Shown in pieces: positions 34,908-43,191 of a stretch of 64,000 nucleotides of DNA. The DNA is from Pseudomonas marginalis (GTDB lineage: Bacteria > Pseudomonadota > Gammaproteobacteria > Pseudomonadales > Pseudomonadaceae): positions 1,798,001-1,862,000 of the forward strand of contig NZ_VTFG01000002.1 in assembly GCF_008692035.1 (NCBI RefSeq), read 5' to 3'. The translations under genes were made by a program, and so were the position numbers. The first letter of the stretch is position 1. Each line of letters starts with the position of its first letter. Under the pieces are notes generated by a model, which saw only the letters and a list, made by a program, of their open reading frames with translations, was not told where the DNA came from and made no database searches.

Positions 34908-36936
34908 CAGGGTAAATTCCTTTTAAGGTTGAATGGAATGGGAGAGCGCACTGCCCGTCACTGCAGCGTTGGCACTCTTCACAAAACGGCGCGCTCCGTT
35001 TCAGGCTGGCGACCTGTATCCGGCTCAGCGGTGCAGGTATAACCGCCAGCAACGCCGCTTTCACCCCAGGCATCAATGGCGACGCCGCCGGAGCAGGCGC
35101 GCCTCCCAGTTGAATGGGCGTGCTGCTGAAAATCCCCTCTGCCGACAGCGTGATCGACTGCCCACTGGCCTGGATTGTCACGCTCGCGCCCGCATCAATG
35201 ACAACACTCTGCCCGGCACCCATCCGGATGGCCCGCCCGGCCCGCATCTGCTGCGAACCGCCGACCACCAGATGGTCGTCCTGCTTGAGTTCCGTCAAAC
35301 GGTTGCCATGGGTGATGCGCTGCTCTTCGCCGTGTACTTCATGGTGCGACTCACCGCCCACCCTGATGCGGCGCTGATGGTCGATCTGCACCTGCTGGTC
35401 ATGCAGCACATGCTGGGTCCAATCCCGCTGGGCGCGCAGGTAGATCTCCTCGGCGCCCTTGCGGTCTTCGATGCGCAGTTCGTTGTAGCCACCGCCACCG
35501 GGGCTGCTCTGGCTACGGAAGATACTGCGGGTCTTGTCTGCCGGCAGGTCGAGGGGGACCGGGGTCGCCGCGTTCGGCAGGCAGGCCATCACCAGCGGCA
35601 TGTCCATATCCCCATTGGCGAACCCCACCAGTACTTCCATGCCCACTCGCGGGATAAGTACCGAGCCATAGCGGTCATGGGCCCAACCGCTGGCCACCCG
35701 CAGCCAGCAGCTGGAATGATCGTCATGCGCCCCAGCGCGATCCCAGGCCAACTGCACCTTGACCCGGCCGTATTCGTCGCAGTGGATTTCACTGTCGACG
35801 GGGCCGGTGACCACCGCGCTTTGATAACCCGACAACGCCGGCCGCGCCTGCTCCGGCAAGGGCGGGCGGAAGATCACGTCCCACGGAGTCGCCACACATT
35901 CATTGCGATACCCCTGAAGAAAATCTCCACCGCCAACCTCGGTGACAGCCTCCTCCAGAACCTGGGGCTGCCTGCCTTCGTGGGTCACTTGCGTCACCAG
36001 CCACACGTCATTCCATTCGTCCCGCGGATGCCCGGTCAACTTGAAGAACCGGCCGCTGCTCAATGCAGGGTCATCGCCGCTGGCACGGGCTATTCGATAG
36101 TCGCTACGGTGCCGCTCCAGGCCACGTTGCGCGAGATACTTGCCGTGGGGGCGATCGGAAAAGTGACCGGGGTAGGCCTGCGCCTCAAACCGTGGAAGCT
36201 GTTCGCCGACCACGCCACTCTCCAGCACCAGGCTCGGCTTGAGAAAGTCGTAGTCACGCAGGTTGACCGCGGTGGTGCGGGTTTCCAACCGCAGCGCAAA
36301 GCGCTTGATGGCCGGCGTATCCGCCACCATCCCGGAGCCCGGCATGTAGGGCGTAGGCTGATCTGGCGAGGCGAAAACGGTCTGGTCATCGCCAAACACC
36401 AGCAGGTGTCCTTCGGGCGAATGCTGGAAGTGGTAGTGAATCCCCTGCTCGGCGCATAGGCGCTGAATGAAGGCCAGGTCGCTCTCGCCAAACTGCACGC
36501 AATACTCGCGTTCGGGATAGGCACCACTGAGGTGAAATTCGAATTGGTCGGCATGGAGCCGCTGCTCCGCCAGCACCTGCGCAATGATCTGCGGCACCGT
36601 CTTGTGCTGGAAGATCCGCTGGTGACTGCTGTGCGCGAGATAGGCCAACTGCGGCACAAGGCTGATCTGGTAACGCGTCAGCCGCCGCCCGGAATCGCCC
36701 TGCGCGACCCGATAAACCAGGCCGTGGACACCACGGCCGTGAGCGTCGAAGCCCAGGTATGCCGGGCGATGCAGCAGGCTTTCCAGGTCCAGGTCGGGCT
36801 GTTCGCTGACCAGTTCAAGATCAAAACGATACGGCTGGCTGATGGCTTCGCTACCCCGGAACTCAAACACCTTGAGTTCACTCGACACACCGTCGAGGGT
36901 CAGGGTAAAGGCACTTTGATTGGCAGGAGCGAACAT
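34882..36936 (-). CDS. vgrG: Type VI secretion tip protein VgrG
   Basis: A 684-residue VgrG, the trimeric spike of the type VI secretion needle. The ATG at 36936 (MFAPANQSAFTLTLDG) is preferred over the longer frame because it matches family N-termini. Visible order: gp27-like domain (FRGSEAISQPYRFDLELVS; YPEREYCVQFGESDLAFIQRLCAEQGIHY), the gp5 OB-fold region (EIHCDEYGRVKVQLAWDR; SCWLRVASGWAHDRYGS), then a DUF2345-like beta region. The tail contains CEECQRCSDGQC near the C-terminus, a possible metal-binding knuckle. There is no fused toxin domain. No other type VI genes occur in the window. Confidence 0.92.
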   Translation of the reverse strand: MFAPANQSAFTLTLDGVSSELKVFEFRGSEAISQPYRFDLELVSEQPDLDLESLLHRPAYLGFDAHGRGVHGLVYRVAQGDSGRRLTRYQISLVPQLAYLAHSSHQRIFQHKTVPQIIAQVLAEQRLHADQFEFHLSGAYPEREYCVQFGESDLAFIQRLCAEQGIHYHFQHSPEGHLLVFGDDQTVFASPDQPTPYMPGSGMVADTPAIKRFALRLETRTTAVNLRDYDFLKPSLVLESGVVGEQLPRFEAQAYPGHFSDRPHGKYLAQRGLERHRSDYRIARASGDDPALSSGRFFKLTGHPRDEWNDVWLVTQVTHEGRQPQVLEEAVTEVGGGDFLQGYRNECVATPWDVIFRPPLPEQARPALSGYQSAVVTGPVDSEIHCDEYGRVKVQLAWDRAGAHDDHSSCWLRVASGWAHDRYGSVLIPRVGMEVLVGFANGDMDMPLVMACLPNAATPVPLDLPADKTRSIFRSQSSPGGGGYNELRIEDRKGAEEIYLRAQRDWTQHVLHDQQVQIDHQRRIRVGGESHHEVHGEEQRITHGNRLTELKQDDHLVVGGSQQMRAGRAIRMGAGQSVVIDAGASVTIQASGQSITLSAEGIFSSTPIQLGGAPAPAASPLMPGVKAALLAVIPAPLSRIQVASLKRSAPFCEECQRCSDGQCALPFHSTLKGIYPDVPTLEPR

Positions 36937-37069
36937 CCGGTGTTTCTCTGCGAGGGGTAGGCGGGAGATTCTGCACCACTGCCTCACCCTGCCGGGCACA
37001 GCCCAAATAAATCAGTAAAACCCTACATGTGTACGTAGGAGTCCTACTCAGTCCAGCTCGAATCGCACG

Positions 37070-37108
37070 CAAAAAAAGACCCGCCATCCTTAGGACGCGG
37101 GCCTTCTT
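37070..37108 (-). terminator. Intrinsic terminator of putP
   Basis: Read on the minus strand, GGCCCGC and GGCGGGTC pair around GTCCTAAGGAT and are followed by seven T residues. It lies 32 bases beyond the putP stop and before the vgrG promoter region. A T-rich tract also lies on the other side, so termination in both directions is possible. Confidence 0.8.
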
Positions 37109-37139
37109 TTAATTCATCGAGCGCTCAGCGCCCGGCAAA

Positions 37140-38624
37140 TCACTTGTTGAGGTTGTAGTCTTTTTCCGCCGCATCAAAGCGCTCGACCATACCGGCTGTC
37201 GGTGCGCCCAGCTTGCTCACGACGTAGATCGCCAGGCTGGCGAAGATGAAGCCTGGGATGATTTCGTACAGGCCCAGCAGTTCGAAGTGCTTCCACACGA
37301 TCACGGTGATCGCGCCGACCAGGATCCCGGCCAGTGCGCCGTTGCGGGTCATGTTCTTCCAGATCACCGAGATCAGCACCACAGGGCCGAACGCAGCACC
37401 GAAACCGGCCCAGGCGTAGCTCACCAGGCCCAGGACGCGGTTGTTCGGGTTGGCGGCCATGGCGATAGCGATCAAGGCCACCAGCAGTACCATCAGGCGG
37501 CCGACCCACACCAGTTCAAGCTGGGAAGCGCTTTTGCGCAGGAAGGTCTTGTAGAAGTCTTCGGTCAGGGCGCTGGAGCACACCAGCAACTGGCAGCTGA
37601 GGGTGCTCATGACCGCAGCCAGGATGGCCGACAGCAGTACGCCCGCGATCCATGGGTTGAACAGCAACTTGGCCAGTTCGATGAACACGCGTTCATGGTT
37701 CTCGTTGACCGGGCCCGCCACTTCCGGGTGCGCCGAGAAGTAGGCGATGCCGAAGAAGCCCACAGCCACGGTGCCGCCCAGGCACAGGATCATCCAGGTC
37801 ATGGAGATGCGACGCGCGTTGGCGATCGACTTCACCGAATCCGCCGCCATGAAGCGCGCGAGGATGTGTGGCTGGCCGAAGTAACCCAGGCCCCAGCCCA
37901 TCAGCGAGATGATGCCGATGAAGGTGGTGTTTTTCAGCATGTTGAAGTTGTCGGGATTCTTGGCTTCGATAGCCAGGAAGGTGGTGTCGACGCCACCGGT
38001 GGCCAGCAGCACGATGATCGGCGTGAGGATCAGCGCGAAAATCATCAGCGTGGCTTGTACGGTGTCGGTCCAGCTGACGGCCAGGAAACCACCCACGAAG
38101 GTGTAGGCAATCGTCGCCGCAGCGCCGGCCCACAGCGCGGTCTCGTAGGACATGCCGAAGGTGCTTTCGAACAGGCGGGCACCGGCCACGATGCCGGACG
38201 CGCAGTAGATGGTGAAGAACACCAGGATCACGACCGCAGAGATGATCCGCAGCAGGCCGCTTTTATCTTCGAAACGGCTGGAGAAGTAGTCCGGCAGGGT
38301 CAGAGCGTCGCCGTTGTGCTCGGTCTGTACCCGCAGGCGACCGGCCACGAACAGCCAGTTGAGGTAGGCACCGACGATCAGGCCGATGGCGATCCAGCTT
38401 TCCGACAGGCCGGACATGTAGATCGCGCCCGGCAGGCCCATCAACAACCAGCCGCTCATGTCGGAAGCACCGGCTGACAAGGCAGTCACCACGCTCCCGA
38501 GGCTGCGACCGCCAAGGATGTAATCGGAAAGGTTGTTGGTGGAGCGATAGGCCATGAAGCCGATCAGCACCATTGCTGCGATGTAGATCACGAACGTGAT
38601 CAGGGTTGGATTACTAACGCTCAT
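37140..38624 (-). CDS. putP: Sodium/proline symporter
   Basis: A 494-residue inner-membrane symporter of the sodium:solute family that imports proline with Na+. About 13 hydrophobic segments run the length. Family signatures include ILGGRSLGSVVTALSAGASDMSGWLLMG in the second segment, containing the Na+-binding region, and GWGLGYFGQPHILARFMA. Length matches E. coli PutP (about 502). It diverges from putA across 460 bases filled with GGTTGCACC boxes, so both genes are probably controlled by PutA itself. Confidence 0.95.
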   Translation of the reverse strand: MSVSNPTLITFVIYIAAMVLIGFMAYRSTNNLSDYILGGRSLGSVVTALSAGASDMSGWLLMGLPGAIYMSGLSESWIAIGLIVGAYLNWLFVAGRLRVQTEHNGDALTLPDYFSSRFEDKSGLLRIISAVVILVFFTIYCASGIVAGARLFESTFGMSYETALWAGAAATIAYTFVGGFLAVSWTDTVQATLMIFALILTPIIVLLATGGVDTTFLAIEAKNPDNFNMLKNTTFIGIISLMGWGLGYFGQPHILARFMAADSVKSIANARRISMTWMILCLGGTVAVGFFGIAYFSAHPEVAGPVNENHERVFIELAKLLFNPWIAGVLLSAILAAVMSTLSCQLLVCSSALTEDFYKTFLRKSASQLELVWVGRLMVLLVALIAIAMAANPNNRVLGLVSYAWAGFGAAFGPVVLISVIWKNMTRNGALAGILVGAITVIVWKHFELLGLYEIIPGFIFASLAIYVVSKLGAPTAGMVERFDAAEKDYNLNK

Positions 38625-38772
38625 AGGAGTGACGCCCTGGCTTTGTTTTTATGTAGCGGCGGTCTGTCAGACGGCCACCTACTGGAAGTAGGTAAACGTA
38701 ACTGCGTGCCGCGCATTTATGACTGACGTTTCCCCAGGAAAGCCGCCAGCCGATGAACCAAACCCTAAAGCC

Positions 38773-39014
38773 GGTTGCACCTTGGGCGCGAATGCTATTC
38801 AACAAAGCAAATAAGGTGCAACCAGTTTCTTGGGAATAAGTTGCACCCAAGTGTAAAACACGCAAAACGCCCCTTTTTTGCTCCTTTTCGGAGCAAGAAC
38901 AGCCGATCTCAGAAGCAAATGCACCAAGCCGAAGCGGATTCCGTCGCCGGCCAATTTTTTTCCGATCAAGCGACGAAAAATTCATCGACAAAATGGGTTG
39001 CACCCGGTTGCACC
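38773..39014. promoter_or_regulatory. put control region: five GGTTGCACC boxes
   Basis: The 460-base divergent gap between putP and putA holds GGTTGCACC at 38773-38781, its reverse complement at 38815-38823, AGTTGCACC at 38839-38847, and two tandem copies at 38996-39004 and 39006-39014. Known PutA operators in E. coli contain GTTGCA. Three boxes cluster on the putP side and two on the putA side, about 157 bp apart, an arrangement that could support looping. Assignment to PutA is inference from the motif and from PutA's ribbon-helix-helix domain. Confidence 0.75.
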
Positions 39015-39084
39015 TCTCCCTGAGCAAAGCTAATCTTGCCGCCAGCTGATGCCACTCGGTAGTGGCACCCATGAGGATAAGAAA

Positions 39085-42000
39085 ATGGCTACGACCACCC
39101 TTGGGGTCAAACTCGACGACCCGACCCGCGAACGCCTCAAGGCGGCCGCGACCTCCATTGATCGCACGCCGCACTGGCTGATCAAGCAGGCGATTTTCAA
39201 TTACCTGGAGAAACTCGAGGGTGGTGCAACCCTGACCGAGCTCAACGGCTTGAGCAGCAAGGACGCTGACGACGCAGGCGAAGTCCAGAGCGACCACGCC
39301 CACCAGTGCTTCCTTGAGTTCGCCGAGAGCATCCTGCCGCAATCCGTACTGCGCGCTTCGATCACCGCCGCTTACCGTCGCCCCGAGCCGGAAGTGGTGC
39401 CGATGCTGATCGAACAGGCCCGCCTGCCGGTGCAAATGGCCGAAGCCACCAACAAGCTCGCCGCTTCGATTGCGGAAAAATTGCGCAATCAGAAGAGTGC
39501 CGGCGGCCGTGCCGGGATTGTCCAGGGCCTGCTGCAGGAATTCTCGCTGTCGTCCCAGGAAGGCGTAGCCCTGATGTGCCTGGCCGAAGCACTGCTGCGG
39601 ATCCCGGACAAAGGCACCCGCGACGCGCTGATCCGCGACAAGATCAGCACCGGCAACTGGCATCCGCACCTGGGCAACAGCCCGTCGCTGTTCGTCAACG
39701 CCGCTACCTGGGGCCTGCTGCTGACCGGCAAACTGGTCGCTACCCATAACGAAGCCGGCCTCACCTCATCCCTGAGCCGCATCATCGGCAAGAGCGGCGA
39801 GCCAATGATCCGCAAGGGCGTCGACATGGCCATGCGCCTGATGGGCGAGCAGTTCGTGACCGGCGAAACCATCGCCGAAGCCCTGGCCAACGCGAGCAAA
39901 TTCGAAGCCAAGGGTTTCCGCTATTCCTACGACATGCTCGGTGAAGCCGCCCTCACCGAACACGACGCGCAGAAATACCTGGCCTCGTACGAGCAAGCCA
40001 TTCACTCCATCGGCAAAGCCTCCCACGGCCGTGGGATTTATGAAGGCCCGGGCATCTCCATCAAGCTGTCGGCCCTGCACCCGCGTTACAGCCGTGCGCA
40101 GTACGAACGTGTGATGGATGAGCTGTACCCGCGCCTGCTGTCCCTGACCCTGCTGGCCAAGCAATACGATATCGGCCTGAACATCGACGCCGAAGAAGCC
40201 GACCGTCTGGAACTGTCGCTGGATCTGCTCGAGCGCCTGTGCTTCGAACCGCAGCTGACCGGCTGGAACGGCATTGGCTTCGTGATCCAGGCCTACCAGA
40301 AGCGTTGCCCGTATGTGATCGACTACGTCATCGACCTGGCACGCCGCAGCCGCCATCGCCTGATGATCCGCCTGGTAAAAGGCGCGTACTGGGACAGCGA
40401 GATCAAGCGCGCCCAGGTCGAAGGCCTGGAAGGCTACCCGGTGTATACCCGCAAGGTGTACACCGACGTTTCCTACATTGCCTGTGCACGCAAGCTGCTG
40501 TCGGTACCGGAAGTCATCTACCCGCAGTTCGCTACGCACAACGCCCATACCTTGTCGGCGATTTACCATATCGCCGGTCAGAACTATTACCCCGGCCAGT
40601 ATGAATTCCAATGCCTGCACGGCATGGGTGAACCGCTGTACGAGCAGGTAGTAGGCAAGGTTTCCGAAGGCAAGCTGAACCGTCCGTGCCGCGTGTACGC
40701 ACCGGTCGGCACTCACGAAACACTGCTGGCTTACCTGGTGCGTCGCCTGCTGGAAAACGGCGCCAACACCTCGTTCGTCAACCGCATCGCCGACCAGTCC
40801 ATCTCGATCCAGGAGCTGGTGGCCGATCCAGTGGCCAGCATCGAGCAGATGGCGACGCTGGAAGGCGGCTTCGGCCTGCCGCACCCGCGTATCCCGCTGC
40901 CCCGTGACCTGTACGGCAGCGACCGTGCCAACTCGGCCGGTATCGACCTGGCCAACGAACACCGCCTGGCATCGCTGTCCTGCGCCCTGCTGGCCACCGC
41001 GCACAACAACTGGAAGGCCGCGCCGATGCTCGGTTGCGCCGCCAGCGATCAAGCGGCGGCACCGGTATTGAACCCGTCCGACCTGCGTGACGTGGTCGGT
41101 CACGTGCAAGAAGCCACCGTCGAAGACGTCGACAACGCGATCCAGTGCGCCATCAGCGCCGGCCCGATCTGGCAGGCCACCCCGCCCGCCGAACGCGCCG
41201 CGATCCTGGAACGTGCCGCCGACCTGATGGAAGGCGAGATCCAGCCGCTGATGGGCCTGCTGGCCCGCGAAGCCGGCAAGACCTTCGCCAACGCCATCGC
41301 CGAAGTACGTGAGGCCGTGGACTTCCTGCGCTACTACGCGGTACAGGCGCGCAACGACTTCACCAATGACGCCCACCGCCCACTGGGTCCGGTGGTGTGC
41401 ATCAGCCCGTGGAACTTCCCGCTGGCGATTTTCAGTGGGCAAGTGGCTGCCGCACTGGCCGCCGGTAACCCGGTACTGGCCAAGCCAGCCGAACAAACCC
41501 CGCTGGTGGCTGCACAAGCCGTGCGCATCCTGCTCGAAGCCGGTATTCCCCAAGGCGTGCTGCAATTGCTGCCGGGCCAGGGTGAAAGCGTCGGTGCGCG
41601 CCTGGTGGGTGATGATCGCGTCAAGGGCGTGATGTTCACCGGTTCCACCGAAGTCGCGCGCCTGCTGCAACGCAATGTCGCCGGACGCCTGGATGCCCAG
41701 GGCCGTCCGATCCCGCTGATCGCCGAAACCGGCGGCCAGAACGCAATGATCGTCGACTCCTCGGCACTCACCGAACAAGTGGTCATCGACGTGGTGTCCT
41801 CGGCCTTCGACAGCGCCGGTCAACGTTGCTCGGCCCTGCGCGTGTTGTGCCTGCAGGAAGATTCGGCAGACCGCGTGATCGAAATGCTCAAGGGCGCCAT
41901 GGCTGAATGCCGCCTGGGCAACCCGGAACGCCTGTCGGTGGACATCGGCCCGGTGATCGACGCCGAAGCCAAGGCCGGCATCGAGAAACACATCCAGGCC

Positions 42001-43038
42001 ATGCGCGACAAAGGCCGCAATGTGTACCAGGTGGCGATTGCCGACGGTGAAGAAATCAAGCGCGGCACCTTCGTGATGCCCACCCTGATCGAGCTGGAAA
42101 GCTTTGACGAACTGCAACGGGAGATCTTTGGCCCGGTGCTGCACGTGGTGCGCTATAAGCGCAAGGAGATCGACCAGCTTATCGGCCAGATCAACGCTTC
42201 CGGCTATGGCCTGACCCTCGGCGTGCATACCCGTATCGACGAGACCATCGCCAAGGTGATAGACAACGTCAATGCCGGTAACGTCTACGTCAACCGCAAC
42301 ATCGTCGGTGCCGTGGTCGGCGTGCAGCCGTTCGGCGGCGAAGGCCTGTCGGGCACAGGCCCGAAAGCCGGTGGTCCGCTGTACCTGTACCGCTTGCTGT
42401 CGACCCGTCCTACCGATGCGATCGAGCAATCCTTCGTACGTGGCGACAAGCTGGCGGCACCGGACGTACGTCTGCGTGATGCCATGAGCCAACCGCTGAC
42501 CGCCCTGAAAACCTGGGCCGACAGCAATAAGTTCAGCGAGCTGAGTGCGCTGTGCAGCCAGTTCGCCGCGCAGTCCCAAAGCGGAATCACCCGTCAGTTG
42601 GCCGGCCCGACCGGCGAGCGCAACAGCTACGCCATCCTGCCCCGCGAGCACGTACTGTGCCTGGCGGACGTGGAAGGCGATCTGTTGACTCAACTGGCGG
42701 CGGTATTGGCCGTCGGCGGTTCGGCGGTGTGGCCGGAAACCGACCTGACCAAGGCCGTGTTCCCACGCCTGCCGAAGGAGATTCAGGCGAAAATCAAGCG
42801 CGTGGCCGACTGGACCAAGGACGAGGTGGTGTTTGACGCCGTCCTGCACCACGGCGATTCCGACCAACTGCGTGGGGTGTGCCAGCAAGTGGCGCAGCGT
42901 GGCGGGGCGATTGTCGGGGTACATGGTTTGTCTCAGGGCGAAACATCCATTGCCTTGGAGCGCCTGGTGATCGAGCGTGCGTTGAGCGTTAACACCGCGG
43001 CTGCCGGCGGTAATGCCAGCCTGATGACCATCGGCTAA
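39085..43038 (+). CDS. putA: Trifunctional proline utilisation protein PutA
   Basis: A 1317-residue protein that oxidises proline to P5C (FAD) and then to glutamate (NAD+), and represses put genes when proline is low. The ATG at 39085 follows GAGGATAAG and gives MATTTLGVKLDDPTRERLKAAA, the ribbon-helix-helix DNA-binding domain (about 3-46). Proline dehydrogenase occupies about 250-570 (GPGISIKLSALHPRY, RLVKGAYWDSEIK). P5C dehydrogenase covers about 640-1110 with SAGQRCSALR holding the catalytic Cys near 915 and ETGGQNAMIVD. The C-terminal domain completes the trifunctional type. Confidence 0.96.
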   Translation: MATTTLGVKLDDPTRERLKAAATSIDRTPHWLIKQAIFNYLEKLEGGATLTELNGLSSKDADDAGEVQSDHAHQCFLEFAESILPQSVLRASITAAYRRPEPEVVPMLIEQARLPVQMAEATNKLAASIAEKLRNQKSAGGRAGIVQGLLQEFSLSSQEGVALMCLAEALLRIPDKGTRDALIRDKISTGNWHPHLGNSPSLFVNAATWGLLLTGKLVATHNEAGLTSSLSRIIGKSGEPMIRKGVDMAMRLMGEQFVTGETIAEALANASKFEAKGFRYSYDMLGEAALTEHDAQKYLASYEQAIHSIGKASHGRGIYEGPGISIKLSALHPRYSRAQYERVMDELYPRLLSLTLLAKQYDIGLNIDAEEADRLELSLDLLERLCFEPQLTGWNGIGFVIQAYQKRCPYVIDYVIDLARRSRHRLMIRLVKGAYWDSEIKRAQVEGLEGYPVYTRKVYTDVSYIACARKLLSVPEVIYPQFATHNAHTLSAIYHIAGQNYYPGQYEFQCLHGMGEPLYEQVVGKVSEGKLNRPCRVYAPVGTHETLLAYLVRRLLENGANTSFVNRIADQSISIQELVADPVASIEQMATLEGGFGLPHPRIPLPRDLYGSDRANSAGIDLANEHRLASLSCALLATAHNNWKAAPMLGCAASDQAAAPVLNPSDLRDVVGHVQEATVEDVDNAIQCAISAGPIWQATPPAERAAILERAADLMEGEIQPLMGLLAREAGKTFANAIAEVREAVDFLRYYAVQARNDFTNDAHRPLGPVVCISPWNFPLAIFSGQVAAALAAGNPVLAKPAEQTPLVAAQAVRILLEAGIPQGVLQLLPGQGESVGARLVGDDRVKGVMFTGSTEVARLLQRNVAGRLDAQGRPIPLIAETGGQNAMIVDSSALTEQVVIDVVSSAFDSAGQRCSALRVLCLQEDSADRVIEMLKGAMAECRLGNPERLSVDIGPVIDAEAKAGIEKHIQAMRDKGRNVYQVAIADGEEIKRGTFVMPTLIELESFDELQREIFGPVLHVVRYKRKEIDQLIGQINASGYGLTLGVHTRIDETIAKVIDNVNAGNVYVNRNIVGAVVGVQPFGGEGLSGTGPKAGGPLYLYRLLSTRPTDAIEQSFVRGDKLAAPDVRLRDAMSQPLTALKTWADSNKFSELSALCSQFAAQSQSGITRQLAGPTGERNSYAILPREHVLCLADVEGDLLTQLAAVLAVGGSAVWPETDLTKAVFPRLPKEIQAKIKRVADWTKDEVVFDAVLHHGDSDQLRGVCQQVAQRGGAIVGVHGLSQGETSIALERLVIERALSVNTAAAGGNASLMTIG
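39223..39231. promoter_or_regulatory. Sixth GGTGCAACC box, inside putA codons
   Basis: GGTGCAACC, the reverse complement of the put box, occurs in frame as Gly-Ala-Thr at about codons 47-49 of putA, 217 bp after the last upstream box. It could be an auxiliary downstream operator, but a single nine-base match in coding DNA can arise by chance. Confidence 0.35.
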
Positions 43039-43041
43039 CTG

Positions 43042-43073
43042 AATGTGGGAGGGGGCTTGCCCCCTCCCACATT
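43042..43073. repeat. REP palindrome after putA
   Basis: A perfect 15-bp inverted repeat (AATGTGGGAGGGGGC and its complement) around a TT loop begins four bases after the putA stop. The sequence is the common P. fluorescens GTGGGAGGGGGCTTGCCCCC REP type. It may also serve as the putA terminator, as no other hairpin is seen before the next gene. Confidence 0.9.
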
Positions 43074-43191
43074 TGATCACATTTCAATTCCCCTCCCCGC
43101 GTTCTGCCTCTTCATCACCCAGATCAATCTTGCTATCCAGTCTTTATTCGCGCACTTAGACTCAGGCCAATTCCTCCAAAGGTAAGCCGCC

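Noticed and set aside
43042..43073. REP palindrome considered as a dedicated rho-independent terminator
   Set aside because: The same sequence type recurs at several unrelated intergenic sites, so it is reported as a REP; termination may be incidental.
39766..43080. A 1104-codon open frame antisense to putA
   Set aside because: Composition is typical of a reverse-complement frame of biased codons; no domain recognised.
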